NCBI RefSeq assembly: GCF_001598255.1
Contig: NZ_BCYP01000027.1
Span: forward strand, 113,618-177,617
DNA length: 64,000 nt
From: Mitsuaria chitosanitabida ATCC BAA-476 = NBRC 102408
GTDB lineage: Bacteria > Pseudomonadota > Gammaproteobacteria > Burkholderiales > Burkholderiaceae_C
Reading direction: 5' to 3'
Positions 26,005 to 35,244 of the stretch are shown here, one piece after another (the first letter of the stretch is position 1; each line of letters starts with the position of its first letter). The notes beneath the pieces are model-generated. The model made no database searches, was not told the origin of the DNA, and was given only the letters and a program-made list of their open reading frames with translations. The translations under genes and the position numbers were made by a program.

Positions 26005-27693
26005 TCAGTCTTCCTCGATGACCCGGAAGAAGTGGGTGCCGTCGCGGTCCAGTTGGGCGAGCAGGCCGAACTCCCAATCGATGTAGGCCTGCATCGCGGC
26101 ATGCGGGTGGTCGGTGCCCTCGTAGGGGCGGCGATAGCGATCGTCGCGCGGGAAGGCGAGGCGCGGGTTGGCGGACTCGATCGGGTGGCCGGCGTCGAAC
26201 CAGGCCGTCGTGCCGCCTTCGAGGACCAGCAGCTCCCGCCCCTCGGCGGCCAGCTCCGCGGCGAGGTCGGCGGCCACGAAGCGCGGCAGCACGCCGAGGT
26301 TGCCTGTCAGCACCACGCGCCGCGAGGGCGGGATCACGGTCCGCAGCGCCTCGGCGAGGCGGGCCCGCGGGCTCCACCAGGCGCCGGGAATGTGGCGCAC
26401 CAGGTAAGTGATGCTCGGCGCGACGTCGATGACGACGGTCTCCGGGCGCTCCCGATCCGCATCGGCGGCGCGCCATTCGGCAAGTCGCGCGGGGGTGACG
26501 GTGGCGACGGGAGGCGATTCGGGCTGCGGCGGCAGGTCGGGGCCGGTCGCCGTGTGCGTCGCGGCATCGGGAGGCAGGATCGCCACCTCCCACCCCATTT
26601 GCGCCAGCCAGGCGGCCGCCAGCGGCGCGCGGATGCCGTCGTCGTCGCTCAGCACCAGGCGAGCGCCGCGCACCGGCGCGTGGAGGTCGGTCTCCTGGAC
26701 GAGCTGGCCGCCCGGTGCGTGGCGGAAGCCCGGACGGTGCCCGCGGGCGTACTCGGTGGCGCCGCGGACGTCGAAGCGATAGGTCGTGCGGCGGCTGTCG
26801 GCGAGCCATTCGGCCAGCGTCGCGTCGTCGATCCGGCGCACCCGGGCGCGGCGGGCGAGGGCGGTCGCGCCTTCGCGTGCCGCTCCCAGATCGCCGACGG
26901 GCGTGTCCTCGTGCGAGCGGCCCTGGCCATGCGCCAACGCGAGCCCCGCCAAGGTCCAGCCGATCGTGCCGTTGCGCAGCGCGTAGACGGGATTCGGCAG
27001 GCCCGCGTCGATCAGCGACTGGGCGCCGATCAGGCTGCGCGTGCGGCCAGCGCAGTGGACGACGATGGTCGTCCGGGGATCCGGCGCGAGGTCGCGCGCG
27101 CGGCGCACCAGCTCGCCACCGGGCACGCTGATCGAGCCGGGCAGGCTCATGGTCCGGTACTCGTCGAAGCGGCGGGCGTCGAGGAGGACGACGTCGGCGC
27201 GCTTCACGACCAGCGCGCGGACCTCGTCCGCGGACAGGGCGGGCGTGTGCCGGCGCGCCTCGACCAGCTCGCCGAAGGCCTTGCTCGGCACGTTGACGTC
27301 GCGGAACAGCTCCAGCCCCGCTTCGCGCCAGGCATCCAGGCCGCCGGCGAGCAGCGCCACGTCGGTGTAGCCCAGCGCTTGCAGCTTGCGCGCGGAAGGT
27401 GCCGCCACGCCCTCGCCGTCGTCGTAGACCACGATGGGTACGTCGCGGCGCGGCAGGCGGCCCCAGGCGTCGAGTTCCAGCCGGGAGGCGGCGAGGTTCG
27501 CCGCCCAGAGGGGATGGCCAGTGGCGTAGGCCGCTTCGCCGCGGACGTCCAGCAAGGCGATCTCCACCCGGGCGAGCAGCGCGGCGCGGACATCGGCGAC
27601 GGTGCGGGTGGGTAGCGGCGCGGGGTGGCTCGGCGCGGTCGGGCGCGCGAGCTCCGGCGTCGTGGTCGGGGAGTCGGTGTTCAGGACGGACAT
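26005..27693 (-). CDS. Four-domain rhodanese-like sulfurtransferase
   Basis: The 562-residue protein contains four rhodanese repeats at about 30-130, 150-250, 290-385 and 400-500. Only the second has a catalytic cysteine loop, CAGRTR at 214-219 (C214). The equivalent positions in the others read YDDGEGV, SDDDGIR and TGNLGVL and lack Cys. The intact domain probably accepts sulfane sulfur, while the others may be structural. Related multi-rhodanese proteins are reported in thiosulfate or cysteine metabolism. A charged C-terminal tail (505-562) ends with DGTHFFRVIEED. It is divergent from the phosphatase gene. Confidence 0.88.
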   Translation of the reverse strand: MSVLNTDSPTTTPELARPTAPSHPAPLPTRTVADVRAALLARVEIALLDVRGEAAYATGHPLWAANLAASRLELDAWGRLPRRDVPIVVYDDGEGVAAPSARKLQALGYTDVALLAGGLDAWREAGLELFRDVNVPSKAFGELVEARRHTPALSADEVRALVVKRADVVLLDARRFDEYRTMSLPGSISVPGGELVRRARDLAPDPRTTIVVHCAGRTRSLIGAQSLIDAGLPNPVYALRNGTIGWTLAGLALAHGQGRSHEDTPVGDLGAAREGATALARRARVRRIDDATLAEWLADSRRTTYRFDVRGATEYARGHRPGFRHAPGGQLVQETDLHAPVRGARLVLSDDDGIRAPLAAAWLAQMGWEVAILPPDAATHTATGPDLPPQPESPPVATVTPARLAEWRAADADRERPETVVIDVAPSITYLVRHIPGAWWSPRARLAEALRTVIPPSRRVVLTGNLGVLPRFVAADLAAELAAEGRELLVLEGGTTAWFDAGHPIESANPRLAFPRDDRYRRPYEGTDHPHAAMQAYIDWEFGLLAQLDRDGTHFFRVIEED

Positions 27694-27881
27694 GGCTTCG
27701 GTCTCGGGCGCGAGCGGGATTGGGGGGAGGGCCTCAGGCTAGGGCTCCGCGCCCCCAGTCGAAACGAAGCAAAGCGAGGATCCTTAGAAGTGGCGCATCG
27801 CCTCGTGCCCGTGAGCGCGCCGCTTCTGGCATCGCCCGCGCGCCGGGTGGGTGTTTCCTCGGACAGCGACAATCCTGGCCC

Positions 27882-28343
27882 ATGTCCGATCTCTCGATCC
27901 TCTTCATCTGTTCAGGGAATATTTGCCGCTCTCCCACCGCCGAGGGTGTATTGCGGCATCAGCTGGAGGCCATGGGCCTGAGTGACCGGGTGCGGATCGA
28001 TTCGGCGGGCATCCAGGGCTGGCATGCGGGCGAGGCGCCCGACGAGCGCTCCCAAGACCACGCCCGGCGCAGGGGTTATGAGCTCTGCGATCAACGGGCG
28101 CGCGCCCTGCGCCCCGACGATGTCGAGCGCTTCGATCTGCTCGTCGCGATGGACGCCGGTCACCTGCGGGAGCTGCGCCGCCGCTGTCCTGCTGCGCTGC
28201 AGCACAAGATCTCGCTCCTCCCGGGGGAGGTGGAGATCCCGGATCCCTATTACGGGGGACCGGAAGGCTTCGAGCGGGTGCTCGATCTGATCGAGCAGGG
28301 CTGCCGGGGCCTAGCGCAAATCGTCGCCGCGCGCCTGTGTTGA
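27882..28343 (+). CDS. Low-molecular-weight protein-tyrosine-phosphatase
   Basis: This 153-residue cytoplasmic phosphatase starts MSDLSILFICSGNICRSPTA. The P-loop is C10-X5-R16-S17, and the general-acid loop is IPDPYYGGPEGF near residue 120. Length and motifs match the LMW-PTP family. In bacteria these often act with tyrosine kinases in polysaccharide export, but none is nearby. The gene is followed 166 bases later by iscR. Confidence 0.93.
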   Translation: MSDLSILFICSGNICRSPTAEGVLRHQLEAMGLSDRVRIDSAGIQGWHAGEAPDERSQDHARRRGYELCDQRARALRPDDVERFDLLVAMDAGHLRELRRRCPAALQHKISLLPGEVEIPDPYYGGPEGFERVLDLIEQGCRGLAQIVAARLC

Positions 28344-28393
28344 GCCGACCTCCGCGACCCGGTCGGGGGTAACCCGAGCAGGCTCTGTCTTAA

Positions 28394-28410
28394 TTGAGTA
28401 AAATGCTCGG
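28394..28410 (+). promoter_or_regulatory. Candidate IscR binding site overlapping a -10 box
   Basis: TTGAGTAAAATGCTCGG matches 14 of 17 core positions of the E. coli type 1 IscR site as I remember it. The two half-sites carry matched changes (GAG/CTC), so the inverted repeat is kept. It contains TAAAAT (28399-28404), a plausible -10 element, 99 bases upstream of iscR. Autorepression by [2Fe-2S] IscR would be expected. Confidence 0.5.
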
Positions 28411-28508
28411 ACATTGCAGGGGGAAACCCTGCTCCGTGAGTCGACCCGGCACCCGCCGAGCCGCCGCCTCCATGTCCTGAAGCCCATTGGGCACCAAGGA
28501 GAAGTTCG

Positions 28509-29042
28509 ATGCGTCTCACCACCAAAGGTCGTTTTGCCGTCACCGCGATGATTGATCTGGCCCTGCGCGAAAACAGCGGCCCCGTCGCGCTGGCGGCGAT
28601 CAGCCAACGCCAGCAGATATCGCTGTCCTATCTGGAACAGCTGTTCGGCAAGCTGCGCCGGCATCAGCTGGTCGAGAGCACCCGCGGCCCTGGCGGCGGC
28701 TATTCGCTGGGCCGTCGCTCCGATGAGATCACCGTCGCCGACATCATCGTCGCCGTCGACGAGCCCATCGACGCCACCGGCTGCGGCGGCAAGGAAAACT
28801 GCATGGGCGACGACAACGGCCGCTGCATCACGCACGACCTGTGGACCGCCCTGAACAACAAGATGATCGAGTTCCTGGACTCGGTGACGCTGCGCAAGCT
28901 GGTCGACGACCAGCTCGCCAAGGGCGTGACCGTCGAGGAGGCGCCCGTCAAGCGCGCCATCTCCAGCGCCCCGGTCGTCAAGCCCATCCGCATCACCGCG
29001 CCGAACTCCGTGTTCGCGCTCGGCAATGCGATGAGCAAGTAA
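28509..29042 (+). CDS. iscR: Fe-S cluster assembly transcriptional regulator IscR
   Basis: This Rrf2-family winged-helix regulator starts [19 protein letters not shown]. The [2Fe-2S] ligands are C92, C98 and C106, with H109 as the likely fourth; the last cysteine is two residues further than in E. coli. The 177-residue protein has a basic C-terminal tail. IscR senses cluster demand and normally represses its own operon when loaded. It is the first gene of iscR-S-U-A. Confidence 0.96.
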   Translation: MRLTTKGRFAVTAMIDLALRENSGPVALAAISQRQQISLSYLEQLFGKLRRHQLVESTRGPGGGYSLGRRSDEITVADIIVAVDEPIDATGCGGKENCMGDDNGRCITHDLWTALNNKMIEFLDSVTLRKLVDDQLAKGVTVEEAPVKRAISSAPVVKPIRITAPNSVFALGNAMSK

Positions 29043-29110
29043 GCCGGCCCTGGTCCCGAACCCCGCCCGGCATCCCGATTGAATCAGTAGTCGACAAGAA
29101 GAACGTTCCC

Positions 29111-30331
29111 ATGGACATGACCCCGCACTTCCCCATCTACATGGACTACGGCGCGACGACGCCGGTGGATCCGCGCGTCGTCGACGCGATGATCCCGTGG
29201 TTGCGCGAGCACTTCGGCAACCCGGCCTCGCGCAGCCATGCCTGGGGCTGGGAGGCGGAAGAGGCCGTGGAGAAGGCCCGGGGCGAGGTCGCCAAGCTGA
29301 TCAACGCCGATCCGCGCGAGATCGTCTGGACCTCCGGCGCGACCGAGTCCAACAACCTGGCCATCAAGGGCGCGGCCAACTTCTACCAGTCCCGCGGCAA
29401 GCACCTGATCACCGTCAAGACCGAGCACAAGGCCGTGCTGGACACGACCCGCGAGCTGGAGCGCCAGGGCTTCGAGGTGACCTACCTCGACGTCAAGGAA
29501 GATGGTCTGCTCGACCTGGACGTGCTCAAGGCGGCGATCCGCCCGGACACCATCCTGATCTCGGTCATGTTCGTGAACAACGAGATCGGCGTGATCCAGG
29601 ACATCCCGGCCATCGGCGCGCTGTGCCGCGAGAAGGGCATCATCTTCCACGTCGACGCCGCGCAGGCCACGGGCAAGGTCGAGATCGACCTGAACACGCT
29701 GCCCGTCGACCTGATGAGCCTGGCCTCGCACAAGAGCTACGGCCCCAAGGGCATCGGCGCGCTGTACGTGCGCCGCAAGCCGCGCGTGCGCCTGGAAGCC
29801 CAGATGCACGGTGGCGGCCATGAGCGCGGTCTGCGCTCGGGCACGCTGCCCACGCACCAGATCGTCGGCATGGGCGAGGCCTTCCGCATCGCCCGCGAGG
29901 AGATGGCCACCGAGCTGCCCCGCATCAAGGCGCTGCAGCAGCGTCTGTTGGACGGCCTGAAGGACATCGAGCAGGTCTTCATCAACGGCGACCTTGGGCG
30001 CCGCGTGCCCCACAACGTCAACGCCTCGTTCAACTACGTCGAGGGCGAGTCGCTGATCATGGGCATCAAGGGCATCGCCGTGTCCTCGGGCTCGGCCTGC
30101 ACGTCCGCCAGCCTGGAGCCCAGCTACGTGCTGCGCGCCCTGGGTCGCAGCGACGAGCTGGCGCATTCGTCCCTGCGCATGACGATCGGCCGTTTCACGA
30201 CCGAGGAAGAGATCGATTACGCCGTCTCCCTGCTGAAGGACCGCGTGGCCAAGCTGCGCGAACTGTCCCCGCTGTGGGACATGTACAAGGACGGCGTGGA
30301 CATCAGCACCATCCAGTGGGCCGCGCACTGA
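29111..30331 (+). CDS. iscS: Cysteine desulfurase IscS
   Basis: IscS is a PLP enzyme that removes sulfur from cysteine and passes it to IscU and other acceptors. The 406-residue protein starts [20 protein letters not shown]. The PLP lysine is in [10 protein letters not shown], and the active cysteine is in [20 protein letters not shown], on the long flexible loop of the IscS subgroup. The ATG at 29111 follows iscR by 68 bases, and iscU starts 42 bases later. Confidence 0.98.
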   Translation: MDMTPHFPIYMDYGATTPVDPRVVDAMIPWLREHFGNPASRSHAWGWEAEEAVEKARGEVAKLINADPREIVWTSGATESNNLAIKGAANFYQSRGKHLITVKTEHKAVLDTTRELERQGFEVTYLDVKEDGLLDLDVLKAAIRPDTILISVMFVNNEIGVIQDIPAIGALCREKGIIFHVDAAQATGKVEIDLNTLPVDLMSLASHKSYGPKGIGALYVRRKPRVRLEAQMHGGGHERGLRSGTLPTHQIVGMGEAFRIAREEMATELPRIKALQQRLLDGLKDIEQVFINGDLGRRVPHNVNASFNYVEGESLIMGIKGIAVSSGSACTSASLEPSYVLRALGRSDELAHSSLRMTIGRFTTEEEIDYAVSLLKDRVAKLRELSPLWDMYKDGVDISTIQWAAH

Positions 30332-30373
30332 CGCGCCCGCTGCCCCCCGAACAAGAGACGTTGGAGAACTGAC

Positions 30374-30781
30374 ATGGCATACAGCGACAAGGTCATCGAC
30401 CATTACGAGAACCCCCGCAACGTGGGCGGCTTCGACAAGGGCGACGAGTCGGTCGGCACCGGCATGGTCGGCGCCCCGGCCTGCGGCGACGTGATGAAGC
30501 TGCAGATCAAGGTCAACCCGGCCACGGGTCTGATCGAGGACGCCAAGTTCAAGACCTACGGCTGCGGCTCGGCGATCGCGTCGAGCTCGCTGGTCACCGA
30601 GTGGGTCAAGGGCAAGACCCTGGACCAGGCGCTGTCGATCAAGAACAACCAGATCGCGGAAGAGCTGGCCCTGCCGCCGGTGAAGATCCACTGCTCGATC
30701 CTGGCCGAGGACGCCATCAAGGCCGCCGTCGACGACTACCGCGCCAAGCACGGTCAGACCGCCGACGTCGCCACCGCCTGA
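30374..30781 (+). CDS. iscU: Fe-S cluster scaffold protein IscU
   Basis: IscU is the scaffold on which new [2Fe-2S] clusters form. The 135-residue protein has the three cluster cysteines in [16 protein letters not shown] and [12 protein letters not shown], plus the conserved aspartate after the first cysteine. The start [18 protein letters not shown] is canonical. The LPPVKIHCS stretch is the site used by the HscA chaperone. It lies between iscS and iscA. Confidence 0.98.
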   Translation: MAYSDKVIDHYENPRNVGGFDKGDESVGTGMVGAPACGDVMKLQIKVNPATGLIEDAKFKTYGCGSAIASSSLVTEWVKGKTLDQALSIKNNQIAEELALPPVKIHCSILAEDAIKAAVDDYRAKHGQTADVATA

Positions 30782-30791
30782 GGTCCGCCCG

Positions 30792-31115
30792 ATGTCCGTC
30801 ACCCTGACCGAAGCCGCCGCCCGTCACGTCACGCGATACATCGCCAAGCGTGGCCGGGGTGTCGGCGTGCGCCTGGGCGTGAAGACCACCGGCTGCTCGG
30901 GCCTGGCCTACAAGCTGGAGTACGCCGATGAAGTGGCGCCCGAGGACGTGATCTTCGAGGGGCATGGCGTGAAGGTGCTGATCGACCCCAAGAGCCTCCC
31001 GTACCTGGACGGCACCGAGCTGGACTTCGTCCGCGAGGGCCTGAACGAGGGCTTCAAGTTCCGTAATCCTCGCGAGAAGGACCGCTGCGGCTGCGGCGAA
31101 TCGTTCCGCATCTGA
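30792..31115 (+). CDS. iscA: Fe-S cluster carrier protein IscA
   Basis: IscA is an A-type carrier that moves clusters or iron to target proteins. The 107-residue protein begins [17 protein letters not shown] and has the three family cysteines in TTGCSGLAY and the C-terminal DRCGCGESF. It starts ten bases after iscU. Two consecutive intrinsic terminators follow before hscB, so iscA is probably the last gene of the main transcript in most conditions. Confidence 0.97.
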   Translation: MSVTLTEAAARHVTRYIAKRGRGVGVRLGVKTTGCSGLAYKLEYADEVAPEDVIFEGHGVKVLIDPKSLPYLDGTELDFVREGLNEGFKFRNPREKDRCGCGESFRI

Positions 31116-31132
31116 GGTCGGCGGCGAACGAG

Positions 31133-31157
31133 GGCGCGGCCGGGTGCCGCGCCTTTT
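31133..31157 (+). terminator. First intrinsic terminator inside the isc cluster
   Basis: A perfect 8-bp stem GGCGCGGC/GCCGCGCC (31133-31140 with 31146-31153) with a CGGGT loop is followed by TTTTC. It starts 17 bases after the iscA stop codon. Confidence 0.8.
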
Positions 31158-31161
31158 CATT

Positions 31162-31185
31162 GGCGCGCTGGGATCGCGCCTTTTT
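31162..31185 (+). terminator. Second intrinsic terminator inside the isc cluster
   Basis: GGCGCG (31162-31167) pairs with CGCGCC (31175-31180) around CTGGGAT and is followed by TTTTT. It stands five bases after the first terminator and 39 bases before hscB, so hscB-hscA-fdx may be expressed at a lower level or from another promoter. Confidence 0.7.
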
Positions 31186-31224
31186 CGAGGGGCGCCGTCT
31201 GACGCCGTTGGAGCGACTGGGTTC

Positions 31225-31746
31225 ATGAAACTCGACGACGACGATTTCAGTTTGTTCGGCTTGCCGCAGCGCTTCGCGCAGGACGGCGCCGAGATCGCGC
31301 AGCGCTGGAAGGCGCTGGCGGCCAAGGTGCATCCGGACCGTTTCGCCGCGGAGGGGGCGGCCTCGCAGCGCCTGGCCATGCAATGGGCGCTGCGTGTCAA
31401 CGAGGCGCATCAGCGCCTGCGCGACCCGCTCAAGCGCGCCTCGTATCTCTGCGAACTGCGCGGAGCGCCCATCCAGGCCAACGAGAACACCCGCATGCCG
31501 GCGGCGTTCCTGATGGAGCAGATGGAATGGCGCGAATCGCTCGACGAGGCGAAGACGCCTGAGGCCATCCTGGCCATCGACCAGCAGGTCGCCGACCGAG
31601 AGCGCGCCTTGCTCGCGAAGGCGGGACGTCAGCTCGACGACGAGAACAACGCGCCCGGCGCTGCGGAATCCGTGCGCGCGCTGATGTTCCTGACCCGATT
31701 CCGTGCCGACATCGATCGACGCCTGGAGGCGGCCGAGACCTCCTGA
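31225..31746 (+). CDS. hscB: Fe-S co-chaperone HscB
   Basis: HscB is a J-domain co-chaperone that brings IscU to HscA. The 173-residue protein has an N-terminal J domain with KVHPDRF (the HPD triad) and a C-terminal helical domain that binds IscU (RMPAAFLMEQMEWRESLDEA). It lacks zinc-binding cysteine pairs. The frame is open 27 codons upstream, but that stretch overlaps the terminators, so ATG 31225 is chosen. Confidence 0.95.
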   Translation: MKLDDDDFSLFGLPQRFAQDGAEIAQRWKALAAKVHPDRFAAEGAASQRLAMQWALRVNEAHQRLRDPLKRASYLCELRGAPIQANENTRMPAAFLMEQMEWRESLDEAKTPEAILAIDQQVADRERALLAKAGRQLDDENNAPGAAESVRALMFLTRFRADIDRRLEAAETS

Positions 31747-31833
31747 TCGGGGTCCTGCCCGGCCCTCGCATGACCTGATCCCTCGAGCTCCCGATCTCCT
31801 GATCCCGACATTCGAAGAACAAGACAAGACACC

Positions 31834-33702
31834 ATGGCCCTGCTGCAAATCTCCGAGCCCGGCGCGTCGCCCGATCCGCATCAGCGTCGCATCGCCGTGG
31901 GCATCGACCTGGGCACGACCCATTCGCTGGTCGCCGCGATGCGACATGGCGTCTCCGAGTGCCTGCCCGACGATCAGGGGCGCGTGGTCCTGCCGTCGGC
32001 CGTGCGCGTGATGCCCGAGGGGCGCCGTCAGTTCGGCTTCGACGCGCTGGCCGCGCAGGCCGAGGACCCCGAGAACACCATCGTCTCGGTCAAGCGCTTC
32101 ATGGGCCGCCGCGTCGAGGACATCGCCAACCGCGAGAAGCTGCCGTACCGCTTCGAGGACACGCCGGGCATGCTGAGCCTGGCCACGCGCGAGGGTCTGA
32201 AGTCGCCCGTGGAGATCTCCGCCGAGATCCTGGCGACGCTGCGCCAGCGCGCCGAGGACACCTTCAACGACGACCTGTTCGGTGCCGTCATCACGGTGCC
32301 CGCCTACTTCGACGACGCGCAGCGGCAGGCCACGAAGGACGCCGCGCAGCTCGCGGGCCTGAACGTGCTGCGCCTGATCAACGAGCCGACCGCCGCCGCG
32401 ATCGCCTACGGGCTGGACAACGGCAGCGAAGGCCTCTACGCCGTCTACGACCTGGGTGGTGGCACCTTCGACATCTCGCTGCTGCGCCTGACCCGGGGGG
32501 TGTTCGAGGTCGTGGCGACTGGCGGCGATGCGCAGCTGGGCGGCGACGACTTCGATCGCCTGCTGGCCGACTGGGCGCTCGCGCAAGCGGGGCTGAGCAT
32601 CACGACCGCCGCGGACAAGCGTCGCGTGCTGGTAGCCGCCCGCCAGGCCAAGGAAGGTCTGACCGACCACGAGCGAGTGACGCTGGGCGCCGCGCTCGAT
32701 GCCGGCGCGCTGAGCGTCGAGGTCTCGCGCACGCAGTTCGACGAGCTGGCGCTGCCGCTGGTCAACAAGACGCTGACGGCGGTGCGCCGCGTGCTGCGCG
32801 ACGCCAAGGTCGCCGCGGACGAGGTGCAGGGCACGGTGATGGTCGGCGGCTCCACCCGCATGCCCATCGTGCGCCGCGTCGTCGGCGAGCTCTTCGGCCG
32901 CGAGGTGCTGACCAATCTGAATCCCGACGAGGTCGTGGCGCTGGGCGCCGCCGTGCAGGCCAATCAGCTCGCCGGCAACAGCGCCGACGGCGAGATCCTG
33001 CTGCTGGACGTGATTCCGCTGTCCCTCGGTCTGGAGACCATGGGTGGCCTGGTCGAGCGCATCATCGAGCGCAACGCCACCATCCCCGTCGCGAAGGCCC
33101 AGGACTTCACCACCTTCAAGGACGGCCAGACCGCGCTGGCGGTCCACGTGCTGCAGGGCGAGCGCGAGCTGGTGAGCGAATGCCGCTCGCTGGCGCGCTT
33201 CGAGCTGCGCGGCATTCCGCCGATGGCCGCGGGCGCCGCGCGCATCCGTGTGAGCTTCCAGGTGGACGCCGACGGCCTGCTCAGCGTGTCCGCGCGCGAG
33301 CTGGGCTCGGGCGTCGAGGCCTCGGTGCAGGTCAAGCCGAGCTACGGCCTGGCCGACGAGCAGATCGCCACGATGCTGCGCGAGGGCTTCGCCAGCGCTG
33401 AATCCGACATGGCCGCGCGCAAGCTGCGCGAAGCCCGCGTCGAGGCCGAGCGCATGATCCTGGCGACGCAGTCCGCGCTGCGCGCCGACGGCGACCTGCT
33501 CAGCGACGCCGAGCGTGCCGAGATCGCCGCGTTGCAGTCGGACCTGCTGGCCAAGGCGCAAGCCGAGGATGCGGTCGCGAACGCCGACGCCATCGACGCC
33601 GCCGTGGAGGCTCTGGCCAAGGGCACCGAGGCATTCGCCGCCGCGCGCATGAACCGCGGCATCCAGCAGGCCCTGACCGGCCGCAGCATCGATCAGGTCT
33701 GA
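31834..33702 (+). CDS. hscA: Fe-S chaperone HscA (Hsp70 family)
   Basis: HscA is an Hsp70-type ATPase that helps release clusters from IscU. The 622-residue protein has the ATPase signatures [29 protein letters not shown] and [20 protein letters not shown], then a substrate-binding beta domain and a helical lid. The short lid and [17 protein letters not shown] fit HscA rather than DnaK. It lies between hscB (87 bases before) and fdx (46 bases after). Confidence 0.97.
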   Translation: MALLQISEPGASPDPHQRRIAVGIDLGTTHSLVAAMRHGVSECLPDDQGRVVLPSAVRVMPEGRRQFGFDALAAQAEDPENTIVSVKRFMGRRVEDIANREKLPYRFEDTPGMLSLATREGLKSPVEISAEILATLRQRAEDTFNDDLFGAVITVPAYFDDAQRQATKDAAQLAGLNVLRLINEPTAAAIAYGLDNGSEGLYAVYDLGGGTFDISLLRLTRGVFEVVATGGDAQLGGDDFDRLLADWALAQAGLSITTAADKRRVLVAARQAKEGLTDHERVTLGAALDAGALSVEVSRTQFDELALPLVNKTLTAVRRVLRDAKVAADEVQGTVMVGGSTRMPIVRRVVGELFGREVLTNLNPDEVVALGAAVQANQLAGNSADGEILLLDVIPLSLGLETMGGLVERIIERNATIPVAKAQDFTTFKDGQTALAVHVLQGERELVSECRSLARFELRGIPPMAAGAARIRVSFQVDADGLLSVSARELGSGVEASVQVKPSYGLADEQIATMLREGFASAESDMAARKLREARVEAERMILATQSALRADGDLLSDAERAEIAALQSDLLAKAQAEDAVANADAIDAAVEALAKGTEAFAAARMNRGIQQALTGRSIDQV

Positions 33703-33748
33703 GCGCCAGCCGACGCGCACGCCTCGCCGCCAGCATCAAGGACATCCC

Positions 33749-34087
33749 ATGCCCGTCATCAAGATCCTTCCCCATCCCGAATACGCCCCCGAAGGCAAGA
33801 CCATCGAAGCCCCGTCCGGCACGACGATCTGCGAGGCGCTGCTCGACAACCACGTGGACATCGAGCACGCCTGCGACCAGGTCTGCGCCTGCACGACCTG
33901 CCATGTGATCGTGCGCGAGGGCTTCGCGTCCTTGTCCGAGATGGAGGAGAACGAGGAAGACATGCTGGACCGTGCCTGGGGTCTGGAGCCCAACTCGCGC
34001 CTGTCCTGCCAGGCCATCCTCTCCAACAAGGACGTGACCGTCGAGATCCCGAAGTACTCGATCAATCACGCCAAGGAGAATCATTGA
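33749..34087 (+). CDS. fdx: [2Fe-2S] ferredoxin, ISC type
   Basis: This 112-residue ferredoxin donates electrons during cluster assembly. The ligands are C42, C48, C51 and C87 (the AC-DQVCACTTC loop and LSCQAIL), with an extra C46 as is usual in Isc ferredoxins. The acidic stretch EMEENEEDML forms the partner-binding surface. It is the last isc gene here. The small iscX gene that often follows in gamma-proteobacteria is absent before tsaD. Confidence 0.97.
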   Translation: MPVIKILPHPEYAPEGKTIEAPSGTTICEALLDNHVDIEHACDQVCACTTCHVIVREGFASLSEMEENEEDMLDRAWGLEPNSRLSCQAILSNKDVTVEIPKYSINHAKENH

Positions 34088-34185
34088 ACTGGACGGCCTG
34101 CTCGCCGGTCCTCCGGCGGGTGGTCGCGGTGGCGTCTCCGGCGCGTGAGCCGGCGGACCCGAAGAAGCGGAATCACTGATCCCCC

Positions 34186-35244
34186 ATGCGCGTTCTCGGC
34201 ATCGAATCCTCCTGCGACGAAACCGGCGTGGCGCTGGTCGACGCCTCCGGCGACGGCGTGCCGGCGCTGCTCGCGCATGCGCTGCACAGCCAGATCTCGA
34301 TGCACCAGGCCTATGGCGGCGTGGTGCCCGAACTGGCCTCGCGCGACCACATCCGCCGCGTGCTGCCGCTGACGCGCGAGGTGCTCGACAGCGCCGGCCT
34401 TTCGCTGGCCGACGTCGACGTCGTCGCCTACACGCAGGGGCCGGGCCTGGCGGGCGCGCTGCTGGTCGGCGCGGGCGTCGCGGCCTCGCTGGGCGCGGCG
34501 CTGGATCGGCCGGTGATGGGTGTCCATCACCTCGAGGGCCATCTGCTCTCGCCCTTCCTCTCGGCGGATCCGCCGGAGTTTCCTTTCGTCGCGCTGCTGG
34601 TCTCGGGCGGTCATACGCAACTGATGCGGGTCGATGACGTCGGCAGCTACGAGCTGCTCGGCGAGACCATCGACGACGCCGCCGGCGAGGCCTTCGACAA
34701 GTCGGCCAAGCTGCTGGGATTGCCGTATCCCGGCGGGCCGCATCTGTCGAAGCTCGCGGAGCAGGGCAGTGCCGAGGCGTTCGCGCTGCCGCGCCCGCTG
34801 TTGCACAGTGGCAAGCCGGATTTCAGCTTCGCCGGTCTGAAGACGGCCGTGCTGACGCAGGTTCGCAAGCTGGAGGCGCAGCCCGGCGGGATCACCGAGC
34901 CGCAGCGCGCCGACCTGGCCGCGTCGACGCAGGCGGCGATCGTCGAGGTGCTGGTCAAGAAGGCGCTGCTGGCGCTCAAGGAGACCGGTCTCAAGCGCCT
35001 GGTCGTGGCCGGGGGCGTCGGCGCCAACAGGCATCTGCGCGAGCAGCTCAACGCGGCCTGCGAGAAGCGCCGTGTGCGCGTGCACTATCCCGAGCTGCAT
35101 CTGTGCACCGACAACGGCGCGATGATCGCGCTCGCGGCCGCGTTGCGCCTGCAGCGCGACATGGCGAACCTCACCCGTGGCGGCGGCTTCGAGGTGAAGC
35201 CGCGATGGGATCTGTCGCAGATCGCCGGCCCGTCTCAGCTGTGA
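34186..35244 (+). CDS. tsaD: tRNA N6-threonylcarbamoyltransferase TsaD
   Basis: TsaD adds the threonylcarbamoyl group to A37 of ANN-decoding tRNAs, working with TsaB, TsaE and TsaC. The 352-residue protein begins [19 protein letters not shown] and has the metal motif VHHLEGH and [11 protein letters not shown], plus the C-terminal [12 protein letters not shown]. Length and motifs are typical. Its stop overlaps the next start by one base (TGATG). Confidence 0.97.
   Translation: MRVLGIESSCDETGVALVDASGDGVPALLAHALHSQISMHQAYGGVVPELASRDHIRRVLPLTREVLDSAGLSLADVDVVAYTQGPGLAGALLVGAGVAASLGAALDRPVMGVHHLEGHLLSPFLSADPPEFPFVALLVSGGHTQLMRVDDVGSYELLGETIDDAAGEAFDKSAKLLGLPYPGGPHLSKLAEQGSAEAFALPRPLLHSGKPDFSFAGLKTAVLTQVRKLEAQPGGITEPQRADLAASTQAAIVEVLVKKALLALKETGLKRLVVAGGVGANRHLREQLNAACEKRRVRVHYPELHLCTDNGAMIALAAALRLQRDMANLTRGGGFEVKPRWDLSQIAGPSQL

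Noticed and set aside
34103..34118. Terminator after fdx
   Set aside because: CGCCGG-TCCT-CCGGCG forms a 6-bp hairpin but has no T-run and could be chance in G/C-rich DNA.
34088..34185. An iscX gene between fdx and tsaD
   Set aside because: The 98-base gap is too short for IscX (about 66 residues), and no frame resembles it.
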